Source: Haemophilus haemolyticus_M | Lineage (GTDB): Bacteria > Pseudomonadota > Gammaproteobacteria > Enterobacterales > Pasteurellaceae | Direction of reading: 5' to 3' | Length of the DNA stretch: 64,000 nt | Assembly (NCBI RefSeq): GCF_003490935.1 | Contig: NZ_QQGD01000003.1 | Coordinates: 248,001 to 312,000 of the forward strand | Shown: in pieces, positions 41,593 through 49,654 of the stretch | How the letters are laid out: each line of letters opens with the position of its first letter | How positions within the stretch are numbered: position 1 is the first letter of the stretch | Position numbers and translations under genes: made by a program | Notes under the pieces: model-generated | Told to the model about the DNA's origin: nothing | Database searches by the model: none | Seen by the model: only the letters and a program-made list of their open reading frames with translations

Positions 41593-41940
41593 ATGAAAAA
41601 CAAAAGAACATCTCGCACGTTGATCATGCTAAACATTGCTATGTGGAGTCTTGTGATTATTTCCACCTGTTTACATTATCAATTTAATCCTTTTTCATTT
41701 ATCTGGTTTGATGTTATCGCACCAGTTGGTCATTTTTTTGCAGTCGTTTTTTCTGCTTTATCTAGTTTTACTGTATCAATGTATGAACTTTTTAAACCGG
41801 AAACATTTTGGGGCTGGGTATGGTTTGTAGTGTTTGTTGTGCCAATCATTTGTTTGCCTCTTTATGTGGTTTTATTGGTATTGTTTGCTGGTAAACTTTC
41901 ACACCATGATACGGTGATTCCACCTTCTTATTTAAAGTAA
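41593..41940 (+). CDS. membrane moron protein, unknown function
   Basis: 115 aa with a short basic N-terminus and about three membrane helices (LIMLNIAMWSLVIISTCLHY; VIAPVGHFFAVVFSALSSF; WFVVFVVPIICLPLYVVLLV). It is encoded opposite to all surrounding late genes and ends one base before gpS ends on the other strand. AAGGAGCGG and a near-consensus promoter imply strong expression in the lysogen. Topology and context resemble superinfection-exclusion or conversion proteins of other temperate phages, but no family is recognised. Confidence 0.7.
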   Translation: MKNKRTSRTLIMLNIAMWSLVIISTCLHYQFNPFSFIWFDVIAPVGHFFAVVFSALSSFTVSMYELFKPETFWGWVWFVVFVVPIICLPLYVVLLVLFAGKLSHHDTVIPPSYLK

Positions 41941-42402
41941 TTAGCTTTTGCTAATTTGTTCTATCACCAATTCATTCAGCATTGATAAATCCTGTTCTGA
42001 AATGCCCAATAGTTCCCGTTGGGCATATCTCACTTTAAAATCCTTCTCTTTTGATGGTCGTGCCGTTAAACCGTATTGATGCACTGCAGCAATGGCGGCA
42101 CTTGAGCCATTAAAACCCACTGAAACTTCGTTCCCATTTGACCGCACTTTTAAATGTCGGGCTGTGCGGAGTTTGGCGAACATGGCTTTGCGTTTGATTC
42201 GTCCTTTCTTTTTTCTAAATTCTTTACGTGGTTTTCTAGGTTCAAAGGCAGAACCATCGGGATTTTGTTGGCGTGCAATTCGGTTCGATTGGCTTTTTCG
42301 CAAAGCTTGCCCGATTTTTCGCCCAAGCTGTCTGCGCGCCTGTGGAGAAAGATTGGCAATAAGTGTGGTCAATTTTGCCTGAATTTCTTCTACTGTAGCC
42401 AT
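41941..42402 (-). CDS. S: tail completion protein GpS
   Basis: 153 aa, P2 GpS/Mu gpG-like virion morphogenesis family: basic region QARRQLGRKIGQALRKSQSN then RIARQQNPDGSAFEPRKPRK, and AAVHQYGLTARPS near 112. It completes the tail for joining to heads. The end abuts the convergent moron gene; the start overlaps R. Confidence 0.88.
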   Translation of the reverse strand: MATVEEIQAKLTTLIANLSPQARRQLGRKIGQALRKSQSNRIARQQNPDGSAFEPRKPRKEFRKKKGRIKRKAMFAKLRTARHLKVRSNGNEVSVGFNGSSAAIAAVHQYGLTARPSKEKDFKVRYAQRELLGISEQDLSMLNELVIEQISKS

Positions 42403-42872
42403 TAGACGATATCACCCTCAAAAATTGGCGAATCCCAGTTTTCCAAATAGACTTTTACTCGGGTTGGTTCATCCCATACTGGTTCTTTTGCGTAATGGAT
42501 CTGCACGTTATTCCCATCTTTTTTCGACACAACACGTTCAGTAAGTTGGATTTCGAAACTAATATCTGCGGTGTTGTTATTGTTGTAATCCACCTGGAAT
42601 TTAAATGCGTTCTCTCGAATTTGTGGATTTTCTAATATTTCAGGTTGATTTGTGCGGAGATAAGCCATCATTGGCACAATCAAGGTGGCAATATCGCCTG
42701 CATAATCAGTCACTACAACATTGAGTGTATAACGATATTCAAAACTAAATGATGCGGCACCCGTTGCGACGATTTGCCCACCGTCCACATAAAGTTGTAG
42801 ATGGTCGGGATTTTTTACAAAATCGGGGTGACTTTGTTCAAGGATTTTGCGCAGTTGGTTGGGCTTTTTCAT
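42402..42872 (-). CDS. R: tail completion protein GpR
   Basis: 156 aa, P2 GpR family: MKKPNQLRKILEQSHPDFVK then NPDHLQLYVDGGQIVATGAA and FSFEYRYTLNVVVTDYAGD are characteristic. It acts with S at the head-tail joint. One-base overlap with S, four-base overlap with the zinc-finger gene upstream. Confidence 0.9.
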   Translation of the reverse strand: MKKPNQLRKILEQSHPDFVKNPDHLQLYVDGGQIVATGAASFSFEYRYTLNVVVTDYAGDIATLIVPMMAYLRTNQPEILENPQIRENAFKFQVDYNNNNTADISFEIQLTERVVSKKDGNNVQIHYAKEPVWDEPTRVKVYLENWDSPIFEGDIV

Positions 42873-43084
42873 TTTCGAAAATTCCGTTGTTGCATTTCAA
42901 ATCTTTGTTGGCAAGTCACGCAACGTGTTACGCCCTGAATCATTTGTCTGCGCTTTTCGGGGATGGGGGCATCACAATCTTCACAATAAAGGCGACTTAC
43001 TGCTTTAAAAGTGCGGTGTTTTTTGAGGGCAATTTCACGTTGCATTTCTTCGAGCTGTTGTGCTCGGTCGAATTGATCTGTCAT
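42869..43084 (-). CDS. TraR/DksA-type zinc-finger protein
   Basis: 71 aa: helical N-terminus (FDRAQQLEEMQREIALKKHR) and the C4 zinc finger CEDCDAPIPEKRR...GVTRCVTCQQRFE. TraR-class proteins bind the RNA polymerase secondary channel and mimic DksA with ppGpp. P2-like phages carry such a gene at this place in the lysis region. Whether it alters late transcription here is not shown. Confidence 0.85.
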   Translation of the reverse strand: MTDQFDRAQQLEEMQREIALKKHRTFKAVSRLYCEDCDAPIPEKRRQMIQGVTRCVTCQQRFEMQQRNFRK

Positions 43085-43344
43085 GGCTGTTCCTTTTTAT
43101 TAAATTCATCCATGCATTTTTTTAAACTTGAGTTTTCAATGATGCATAAATCAAGGTGGTGCTGTGTCTGTAAATAGGCTTCGGCTAATTCGCCGTTGGT
43201 GCGAATTTGTGGCGAATAGGCACTGCACTCCGTTGTTTGCGGACAAAGAATCGGTGATTTAATGACTTCCTGTTGAGTTGAGCACGCGTTTAACATCATC
43301 AGGCAAAGGGCGGTCAGCCCAATCTTGGTTTGATTTAAGTACAT
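43081..43344 (-). CDS. lysC: spanin outer-membrane lipoprotein (Rz1/LysC-like)
   Basis: 87 aa with a lipoprotein signal (IGLTALCLMMLNAC, lipobox LNAC) and a short periplasmic part. It starts out of frame inside the 3' part of the upstream Rz-like gene, the classic nested Rz/Rz1 layout. It pairs with the inner-membrane spanin to fuse the membranes at the last step of lysis. Confidence 0.85.
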   Translation of the reverse strand: MYLNQTKIGLTALCLMMLNACSTQQEVIKSPILCPQTTECSAYSPQIRTNGELAEAYLQTQHHLDLCIIENSSLKKCMDEFNKKEQP

Positions 43345-43609
43345 TTTTTAAATCCTGTGTTTGTTGATTTTGATTTGCTTTGAGGTTGTTTACGGCTTGA
43401 ATAAGCTGTGCTTGCTGTTCGGCAAAATTTTGAACGCTATGATTTAACTCAATGTAAGAGTTTTGCCATTTCAGTTTTAGCTGTTCTTCTTTAAGCATTT
43501 CTTTTCGCCAATAATTCGCCTCAAATCCCAGAAAAATAATGAGGAGTACAAGCAGAATTGGCCCGATAAGTAAAATGCCTCGTTCTTTTTCGGTTAAGAA
43601 ATTAAACAT
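43259..43609 (-). CDS. lysB: spanin inner-membrane subunit (Rz/LysB-like)
   Basis: 116 aa: N-terminal membrane anchor (GILLIGPILLVLLIIFLGFE) and a long periplasmic coiled coil (EEQLKLKWQNSYIELNHSVQ; QAQLIQAVNNLKANQNQQTQ). It overlaps the lysozyme stop at its 5' end and contains the start of the nested Rz1-like gene. Confidence 0.85.
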   Translation of the reverse strand: MFNFLTEKERGILLIGPILLVLLIIFLGFEANYWRKEMLKEEQLKLKWQNSYIELNHSVQNFAEQQAQLIQAVNNLKANQNQQTQDLKNVLKSNQDWADRPLPDDVKRVLNSTGSH

Positions 43610-44112
43610 AGGTTTTTCTCCTTTTGACGGCGTTCAATTAATCCTTTTAGCGGTTTTCCTGCAGCGTAAATCCAACGCTCAAATTGACTGCACATGGCCT
43701 TGCTGTAGCCTTGGCGTGCCATTTTAAAAAGTGAGCTATTTTTTAATTTGCCACATCCTACGTTAAAGGTGATAGACACTAAGGCATCAAATGCACCTTG
43801 TGGCATGGTTTGACCGTTGGCATATTGATTCACGCATTTTTCTGATTGTTTAATGCCTTTTACGTATAATTCGGCAATTTCTTGCAAGGTGTAAATTTTA
43901 TTGCGGTCGATTTTTTCAACAGCATCGGTTATGCCTATGCCGACAGTTAAAACATCGGCAGGGCATTGATAGGGCTTTTTCATGCAACCTTCTGCATTGC
44001 CAATCAGTAACAAGCCTTTTTCGGATGTTCGAATTTCATTCCCATGAGTGGCAATCACCAGTCCAACAACGGCAGATATGGCGCAGATGTATTTGGCGGA
44101 ACGTTTAATCAT
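43594..44112 (-). CDS. lys: SAR endolysin (phage lysozyme, GH24)
   Basis: 172 aa. N-terminal signal-anchor-release segment (YICAISAVVGLVIATHG) with weakly hydrophobic Gly/Ala content, then the GH24 catalytic block AEGCMKKPYQCPADVLTVG: Glu, eight residues, Cys, five residues, Thr. This E-C-T form, with CxxxPYxC, occurs in R21-type SAR endolysins whose cysteines regulate activation. It hydrolyses peptidoglycan after membrane depolarisation. Confidence 0.88.
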   Translation of the reverse strand: MIKRSAKYICAISAVVGLVIATHGNEIRTSEKGLLLIGNAEGCMKKPYQCPADVLTVGIGITDAVEKIDRNKIYTLQEIAELYVKGIKQSEKCVNQYANGQTMPQGAFDALVSITFNVGCGKLKNSSLFKMARQGYSKAMCSQFERWIYAAGKPLKGLIERRQKEKNLCLIS

Positions 44113-44326
44113 GATGATGGATCCGTTGTTCGAGTTCTTTTTCTTTTAATTCAAAATCTTTTTTCTTGTAATACCAATTCACAAGAAAGGTGGCGACACC
44201 AATCACAATACCTGTAACCGATGCGACATCAGCCCAATTTACATTTGAGAACATATCGGCAATGCGTCCAATCAAAAAGGCGAATATTCCTGATATGTAA
44301 GATGCTTTTGATGGTGTGTCGTGCAT
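44105..44326 (-). CDS. holin
   Basis: 73 aa from ATG 44326 (MHDTPSKASYISGIFAFLIG) behind GGAGCTGAT; a longer frame starts inside gpX without a ribosome site. Two membrane helices (SYISGIFAFLIGRIADMF; ASVTGIVIGVATFLVNWYY) and a highly charged C-terminus (KKKDFELKEKELEQRIHHH) match phage_holin_2-type proteins. Probably a pinholin, since the partner is a SAR endolysin. Confidence 0.82.
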   Translation of the reverse strand: MHDTPSKASYISGIFAFLIGRIADMFSNVNWADVASVTGIVIGVATFLVNWYYKKKDFELKEKELEQRIHHHD

Positions 44327-44327
44327 A

Positions 44328-44537
44328 TCAGCTCCAAAGTTGAATTGTGTCATTTGCTACACTGATTTTTTCTGTATCGGCATCTGGCAATATGACTGGG
44401 GTACCAATGGGAATAATGGGCTTATCCATTAAATGCGGATTGAGTTCGCATGTTATTTCGAGCAAGCCTTCACTTCGTCCAAAATGTCGATAAAGAATGG
44501 CGTCTAAATTGTCATTTTGTTGTGCGTAAACTTGCAT
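44328..44537 (-). CDS. X: tail protein GpX
   Basis: 69 aa, P2 GpX family with a LysM-like segment: QNDNLDAILYRHFGRSEGLL then ELNPHLMDKPIIPIGTPVIL. Encoded between head completion gene L and the holin as in P2. One-base overlap with L. Confidence 0.9.
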   Translation of the reverse strand: MQVYAQQNDNLDAILYRHFGRSEGLLEITCELNPHLMDKPIIPIGTPVILPDADTEKISVANDTIQLWS

Positions 44538-45043
44538 TAGATTAACTCCGCATCGACGCGTTTTCTGCCCAATATGTCGCTAATCGCAAAGCGAGCATCA
44601 CGGCGTAATTCATCAATGCTGTCTTTGAGTTGCGCCATTTTCTTTTCGCCATCGTTAGTGCTGTCGTAGCTTGCATAGCGTTCATAAAGGTTTGCCAGTG
44701 CCAAGCAACTTACCGCACGTTTATAGCGATAAATCAGCACGCTTTCGCCATTGATATAGGGGGCAGAGATCTGTTCTAAACTGTCGCGTTTGCTTTGCGT
44801 TTTAAACGTGGAGAGTTCCGCATTGACGCTTGCCATGCCCTCAATCAAGGCATCTTGTAAACGTTGTGTGGTAATGGTGCCGTCTGCACGGTATTGATTA
44901 CGAAATTGAGCAAGTGACATATCGGGGAAGAAACCATCATTACTGATAATGTCATCTAAGGTATCGTAATCATTTAACTGTTGCTGTACTTTGCCCATTT
45001 CATAATCGGGGGCAAGTTTGACTGATATTGCGCCGTCGCTCAT
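44537..45043 (-). CDS. L: head completion protein GpL
   Basis: 168 aa, P2 GpL family: PDMSLAQFRNQYRADGTITT, then RLQDALIEGMASVNAELSTF and LYERYASYDSTNDGEKK. It stabilises filled heads by binding the portal region after packaging. A 125-bp gap separates it from M, holding an imperfect inverted repeat. Confidence 0.9.
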   Translation of the reverse strand: MSDGAISVKLAPDYEMGKVQQQLNDYDTLDDIISNDGFFPDMSLAQFRNQYRADGTITTQRLQDALIEGMASVNAELSTFKTQSKRDSLEQISAPYINGESVLIYRYKRAVSCLALANLYERYASYDSTNDGEKKMAQLKDSIDELRRDARFAISDILGRKRVDAELI

Positions 45044-45064
45044 TGATTTACCCTTATAAAAAAA

Positions 45065-45136
45065 GTCGGGTGAGGATTAAATTAAGTACGGCCAATAAAT
45101 CCGTCAGAATTTGACCGCACTTTTAATCCGCCCGAC
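45065..45136. repeat. imperfect inverted repeat between M and L
   Basis: GTCGGG (45065-45070) with CCCGAC (45131-45136), and GGATTAAA (45074-45081) with TTTAATCC (45122-45129), enclose about 40 nt that include an uptake-signal core (45113-45121). As RNA this is a long stem in the late capsid operon; it could attenuate or be a processing site. Confidence 0.5.
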
Positions 45137-45167
45137 GGCTGCGTGGTTTGCTCTTTACCAAAACCGA

Positions 45168-45830
45168 TTATTCATCGGCTTTGTTTAATTGCTTACGTAA
45201 TTTTTTAATATCGCCTTTCACGCCAATTTTCTGATCTAAACCCAAAGCACGTTCTAAATATGCCAGTGCTTGTTCAGGGTGCTTTTCAACCAATAACAAG
45301 CCCAATTCACGCAATAATCGCGCACGGCTTTCATCAGGCATATCGCAATCAGCGGTGATGCGTTGGACTTGCTCTAAGTAAGCCACTTCAAACGGTTTAT
45401 TGGCGGCTTGTGCGGCTTTGGCTTGGTCGGCAAATTCTTCTGCCAACAAAGTGCCAAGTGTTCGGGTAAATGGCTCTGGCAAGCGTAAATCATGAAATAC
45501 GGCATAATCGGCAATTTGTAACGCAAGGTGATATTCGCCACAGTCAATCGCCCACACGCACCATGTCATCAAGACGTTATCTTGTTTACCACTTCCGACC
45601 GATAACGCCCCTTCAATCCATGGTAGATAGTCAGGCAAAATTTGCTTTTTAAATGCGGCTTTGCGTTCCGTCGATTGGATGTTTTTTAAATCCTTTCGAT
45701 GGCGAGCAAGAATACGGCACATTTTGTCATATTCCGTAAAGTCGCTTAGATCTTCGGTTTCCGCTGCGTGAGCCACAGCAGCGGAAATGGTACGAAGATG
45801 AATTTGTGCGGGTGAAAGGCGTTCAGCCAT
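45168..45830 (-). CDS. M: terminase small subunit/endonuclease GpM
   Basis: 220 aa, P2 GpM family: SPAQIHLRTISAAVAHAAET, DYLPWIEGALSVGSGKQDNV, and MTWCVWAIDCGEYHLALQIA near 90-130. In P2-type phages M carries the cos-cleaving endonuclease and P the ATPase. The C-terminus has an added TPR-like segment (SRARLLRELGLLLVEKHPEQ; ALAYLERALGLDQKIG). Confidence 0.9.
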   Translation of the reverse strand: MAERLSPAQIHLRTISAAVAHAAETEDLSDFTEYDKMCRILARHRKDLKNIQSTERKAAFKKQILPDYLPWIEGALSVGSGKQDNVLMTWCVWAIDCGEYHLALQIADYAVFHDLRLPEPFTRTLGTLLAEEFADQAKAAQAANKPFEVAYLEQVQRITADCDMPDESRARLLRELGLLLVEKHPEQALAYLERALGLDQKIGVKGDIKKLRKQLNKADE

Positions 45831-46861
45831 TATTCTTTATCTTCAAACGTGATGTTTTCGATTAATGCCGCGCAACCATATTCTTCGACTTTGTAGTCGA
45901 TGTTTTGCGACAAGTAATCTTCTACACGGTTGCGTTTCGGATTGTTCTTAATGAAACGGCGCATTGACCCTTCCTGAATGTAGATGGATAAATTATCCAA
46001 TCGGGTGATCAGGATTGAGTTTTTCGGGAAGAATGGGACGCGAATCGCTTTTAAACCACCAATTTGTTTTTGTGAGATGATCACTTGGCTTGCAAGGTCA
46101 TCCGTCGGTTTTAAATCCGTGTTAACGATGTTGAAGTATTTATCGTTTAAGATTTCACGACCGCAGATAACCACCAATTCGGTGTCATCGGCGTAAACTT
46201 CATCAATTAAGGTGTTGACGGCATCAAGCACTAAGGCATCAATGTTTTCATAGCCGTGGTTTTTGGCTTGACCTTTACCCACTTTGATTTTGTTCTCAGT
46301 ATTTGCACCGTTCATTACATGTGTTGGCATATCGTCACGTAATTGTTGTAGCCAACCTTTTTTCACGTCTTGCAGTTTCGGATTTGAAGACAAATCGGAG
46401 GTTTCACTGCGACTTGTGCCGTTTAGCCCCATCATAATGAGGTTTAAGGCGATGGTTTTTTGCGTTAAATTCGCCAATTTTTTCTGGAAGTCAGGGTGTT
46501 TCGCCCATTGGTCGAGTTTTGCCCATGGAATATGCGTGTCGAAATTGACTTGTTCGCATTTATATTTGCGACCGGTCATTTTGGAAACGTCTTTGGTTTC
46601 GCGCTCTTTGGTGTTGGTGTCTGTGGTGCTTGCAATCGCGGAAGCCACTTCAAGACCGACTAATTCCGCTTCCATTAACGGATCACGAACAACATTAATC
46701 CATTGTAAGAAGTTCGAACTTAACATCACTTTTTCAATCAGTTTTTGTTCTACGCTTGGGGTGACGGTAAATGTTTCTGCCACATCATTACTTGTTACAC
46801 CGTTTAATTCGGCGACACGTGCCACATAGGCATTAAATTTCTGTTTAGTTTCGTTGCGCAT
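45830..46861 (-). CDS. N: major capsid protein GpN
   Basis: 343 aa, P2 GpN family: MRNETKQKFNAYVARVAELN at the start, KVMLSSNFLQWINVVRDP near 45, and RRFIKNNPKRNRVEDYLSQN with YKVEEYGCAALIENI at the end. Forms the T=7 icosahedral shell; in P2 the N-terminus is trimmed by the GpO protease. One-base overlap with M. Confidence 0.93.
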   Translation of the reverse strand: MRNETKQKFNAYVARVAELNGVTSNDVAETFTVTPSVEQKLIEKVMLSSNFLQWINVVRDPLMEAELVGLEVASAIASTTDTNTKERETKDVSKMTGRKYKCEQVNFDTHIPWAKLDQWAKHPDFQKKLANLTQKTIALNLIMMGLNGTSRSETSDLSSNPKLQDVKKGWLQQLRDDMPTHVMNGANTENKIKVGKGQAKNHGYENIDALVLDAVNTLIDEVYADDTELVVICGREILNDKYFNIVNTDLKPTDDLASQVIISQKQIGGLKAIRVPFFPKNSILITRLDNLSIYIQEGSMRRFIKNNPKRNRVEDYLSQNIDYKVEEYGCAALIENITFEDKE

Positions 46862-46871
46862 GGTTGTTCCT

Positions 46872-47699
46872 TTAGCAATCGGTTAAAAATTCGGATTTAC
46901 CTTCACCGGCAACGATTGGACGTTTGCCGAAGTCGGCGGACGGTGCTTTTTCAAGCGTGGTGAATTTGGCTTGAATGCTTTCATTGGTGGCTTTGACTTC
47001 TGTTAATTCGGTTTGCTGTTTTGCTAAATCAGCAGAAAGTGCGGTCAATTTTTCCAATGTTTCTTTGGTTTGTTCCGCTAAAAGCTCAATGGCTTGCGTT
47101 TGGTCGGCAAAGCGTTCATCGTCGGTTTTTTCTTTGTCGGCAAATAATGCGCGGATTTTGGCAAAGACAGACAGCCCTTTTTCTTTCACTTCTTCAAACT
47201 CTAATTCGGTTTCAATTGCGGCAGTGAAAAGGTTTTCGGCTTTTTCTTTACGGTTGTTGAGAGGATTTGCGCTTGCACCGGCAGAAAATACCAACATTTC
47301 GGTGCCAAGGCTTGCTGGATTATCAGTTACAGCTAAACCAACTAAGTAAGCTTCACCAGTGTCGGCAAAATTCGGATCGCACTCAATAGAGGTGTAGATT
47401 TTTTGACGGTCTTTATTCAGTTTGATTAAATCGTCTGTTGGGTCGATTTGAGCCAGTAACTGCAATTTACCTTCAGCATTTTCTTCCGTTTTTAAACCAA
47501 CCACATCACCATAGCATTTTGAGTGCGGATCATCGTTCCACATATAACGCCATTTAATGTGTTCAAGATTAACGCGTGCACCGTATTTTTTAGGGTCATA
47601 ATTTGCCGCCATTTGTTCAATCCAAGTGCGATTGATTGTGCGACCGTCTGTAGTTGCCCCTTCCGTTGCGACTACAAACCATTTTGAAGTTTTTGCCAT
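46872..47699 (-). CDS. O: capsid scaffolding protein/protease GpO
   Basis: 275 aa, P2 GpO family. The N-terminal protease domain (SKWFVVATEGATTDGRTINR; YGARVNLEHIKWRYMW with the catalytic His; YTSIECDPNF with the Ser) is followed by a long helical scaffold (EKTDDERFADQTQAIELLAE; LTALSADLAKQQTELTEVKA). It cleaves N, itself and the portal during maturation. First gene of the leftward capsid operon, 10 bp before N. Confidence 0.9.
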   Translation of the reverse strand: MAKTSKWFVVATEGATTDGRTINRTWIEQMAANYDPKKYGARVNLEHIKWRYMWNDDPHSKCYGDVVGLKTEENAEGKLQLLAQIDPTDDLIKLNKDRQKIYTSIECDPNFADTGEAYLVGLAVTDNPASLGTEMLVFSAGASANPLNNRKEKAENLFTAAIETELEFEEVKEKGLSVFAKIRALFADKEKTDDERFADQTQAIELLAEQTKETLEKLTALSADLAKQQTELTEVKATNESIQAKFTTLEKAPSADFGKRPIVAGEGKSEFLTDC

Positions 47700-47778
47700 T
47701 GCTTATCCTTTGTTTGATTTGATTCAAAGATTGCCATTATTCTGAAAGGTTTAATTTTGGTGGTCTATGAGTTGCTTT

Positions 47779-47797
47779 TGTTGTATGCCGATTCACA
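47779..47797. promoter_or_regulatory. late-activator (Ogr-type) box between O and P
   Basis: TTGT-TGTATGCCGATTC-ACAG: TGT at 47779-47781 and ACA at 47795-47797, 13 bp apart, in the 164-bp divergent gap between the O and P starts. One dyad could serve both late operons, as in P2. Confidence 0.5.
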
Positions 47798-47863
47798 GAG
47801 TAAGCGGAAAGACTAACATTCGCCCCCTTTCTATTATGCGGTTGTAAATAGAAAGGATTAGGA

Positions 47864-49645
47864 ATGGACGAACAAGTTATTAATCAACCTTCCCCCGAAG
47901 TGACGGCGGAAATCAAACGTAAAGCACAGCAGATGTATTTCAGTGGTTATAAAATCGCTGAAATATCTCGTCAGCTTGATATTCCTGCATCAACGATTGC
48001 CAGTTGGAAAGACAGAGAAAAATGGGATGATATTGCGCCTGTCGGTCGGGTTGAATTGGCATTAGAGACAAGATTGAATATGCTCATCGCAAAAGAAGAA
48101 AAGAGCGGTTCAGATTACAAAGAAATTGATTTGCTCGGGCGACAAATGGAACGCATGGCGAGAGTGAAAAAATATTCTTTCGGCGATGGCAATGAAGTGG
48201 ATTTAAATCCTAAACTGGCGAACCGCAACAAGGGCGACCGCAAGAAAGCCGAACCCAATGCCATTGATCAGGAACAAGAAGAATTGCTGATTAATGGCTT
48301 TCTTGATGGAATGTTTAATTATCAGCGAATTTGGCACAAGGCGAAAGAACACCGAATCAGAAATATTTTAAAAAGCCGACAAATCGGGGCAACTTACTAT
48401 TTTGCCCACGAAGCCTTTATTGATGCCTTGACGACGGGGCACAATCAAATTTTCTTATCAGCCAGTAAAAAACAAGCCTTACAGTTTCGCTCGTACATTG
48501 TGAATTACGCCAAGCAAACGGCAGATGTAGATTTAAAAGGTGAAACCATCAAACTTCCAAATGGGGCAGAATTGATTTTCCTTGGCACGAACTCCGCTAC
48601 GGCTCAATCCTACCACGGCAATTTATATTTTGATGAAGTGTTTTGGGTGCCTAAATTTGATGTGATGCGAAAAGTGGCATCAGGTATGGCGGCGCAAAAA
48701 ATGTATCGCCAAACCTATTTTTCAACGCCGACCACGATTGCACATCCTGCTTATGCGTTTTTCTCTGGAAAAGCATTTAATAAAAATCGGGCCAAGGCGG
48801 ACAAAGTTGAAATTGACATTTCGCACGAGAATTTAAAAAGCGGAAAACTTTGTGCCGACCGTCAATGGAAGCAGATTGTAAGTATTTATGATGCAATGGA
48901 AGGTGGGTGCAACCTATTCAATATTGACGATTTGATCGCAGAAAACAGCAAAGAAGAATTTGAACAGTTGTTTTTGTGCCAATTTGCCGATGACAACAGT
49001 TCTGCTTTCAAGTTTTCGGACCTGCAACTTTGCCAAGTGGATAGCTTAGAAGAATGGCACGATTACAAGCCATTTTATCAACGACCTTTTGGCAATAGAG
49101 AAGTTTGGTTAGGTTATGACCCTGCTTTTACTGGCGACCGTGCAGCCTTAGTGATTGTTGCACCGCCGAAAGTGGAAGGGGGCGATTATCGCGTTTTACA
49201 TAAACAAACTTTTCACGGTATGGATTACGAAACACAAGCAAGCCGCATTAAACAGTTTTGTGATGATTACAATGTGACTCGTATCGTGATTGATAAAACG
49301 GGTATGGGGTCGGGCGTTTATCAGGAAGTGAGAAAGTTTTATCCAATGGCGCAGGGCCTAGAGTATAACGCCGATCTTAAAAATGAAATGGTGTTAAAAA
49401 CACAAAACTTAATTCAGAAACGTCGCCTTAAATTTGATAGTGGTGATAATGATATCGTGAGTAGTTTTATGACGGTGAAAAAACGCATTACTGGCACAGG
49501 GAAAATTACTTATATTTCGGATCGTTCGGAAGATGCAAGCCACGGCGATTTATCATGGGCAATTATGAACTGCATTTTAAATGTGCCTTATGGTTTAGGC
49601 GGCGATGTATCAAGCAACAAATCAACAATATTTACCTTTGAATAG
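47864..49645 (+). CDS. P: terminase large subunit ATPase GpP
   Basis: 593 aa, P2 GpP family. N-terminal HTH (IKRKAQQMYFSGYKIAEISR; QLDIPASTIASWKDREKW), the ATPase motor region (RNILKSRQIGATYYFAHEAF near 165, deviant Walker A; NLYFDEVFWV Walker B), and a C-terminal RNase-H-like nuclease domain (WLGYDPAFTGDRAALVIVAP). Packages DNA from cos into the procapsid. Nine bp before Q on the same strand. Confidence 0.93.
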   Translation: MDEQVINQPSPEVTAEIKRKAQQMYFSGYKIAEISRQLDIPASTIASWKDREKWDDIAPVGRVELALETRLNMLIAKEEKSGSDYKEIDLLGRQMERMARVKKYSFGDGNEVDLNPKLANRNKGDRKKAEPNAIDQEQEELLINGFLDGMFNYQRIWHKAKEHRIRNILKSRQIGATYYFAHEAFIDALTTGHNQIFLSASKKQALQFRSYIVNYAKQTADVDLKGETIKLPNGAELIFLGTNSATAQSYHGNLYFDEVFWVPKFDVMRKVASGMAAQKMYRQTYFSTPTTIAHPAYAFFSGKAFNKNRAKADKVEIDISHENLKSGKLCADRQWKQIVSIYDAMEGGCNLFNIDDLIAENSKEEFEQLFLCQFADDNSSAFKFSDLQLCQVDSLEEWHDYKPFYQRPFGNREVWLGYDPAFTGDRAALVIVAPPKVEGGDYRVLHKQTFHGMDYETQASRIKQFCDDYNVTRIVIDKTGMGSGVYQEVRKFYPMAQGLEYNADLKNEMVLKTQNLIQKRRLKFDSGDNDIVSSFMTVKKRITGTGKITYISDRSEDASHGDLSWAIMNCILNVPYGLGGDVSSNKSTIFTFE

Positions 49646-49654
49646 GATAACCCA

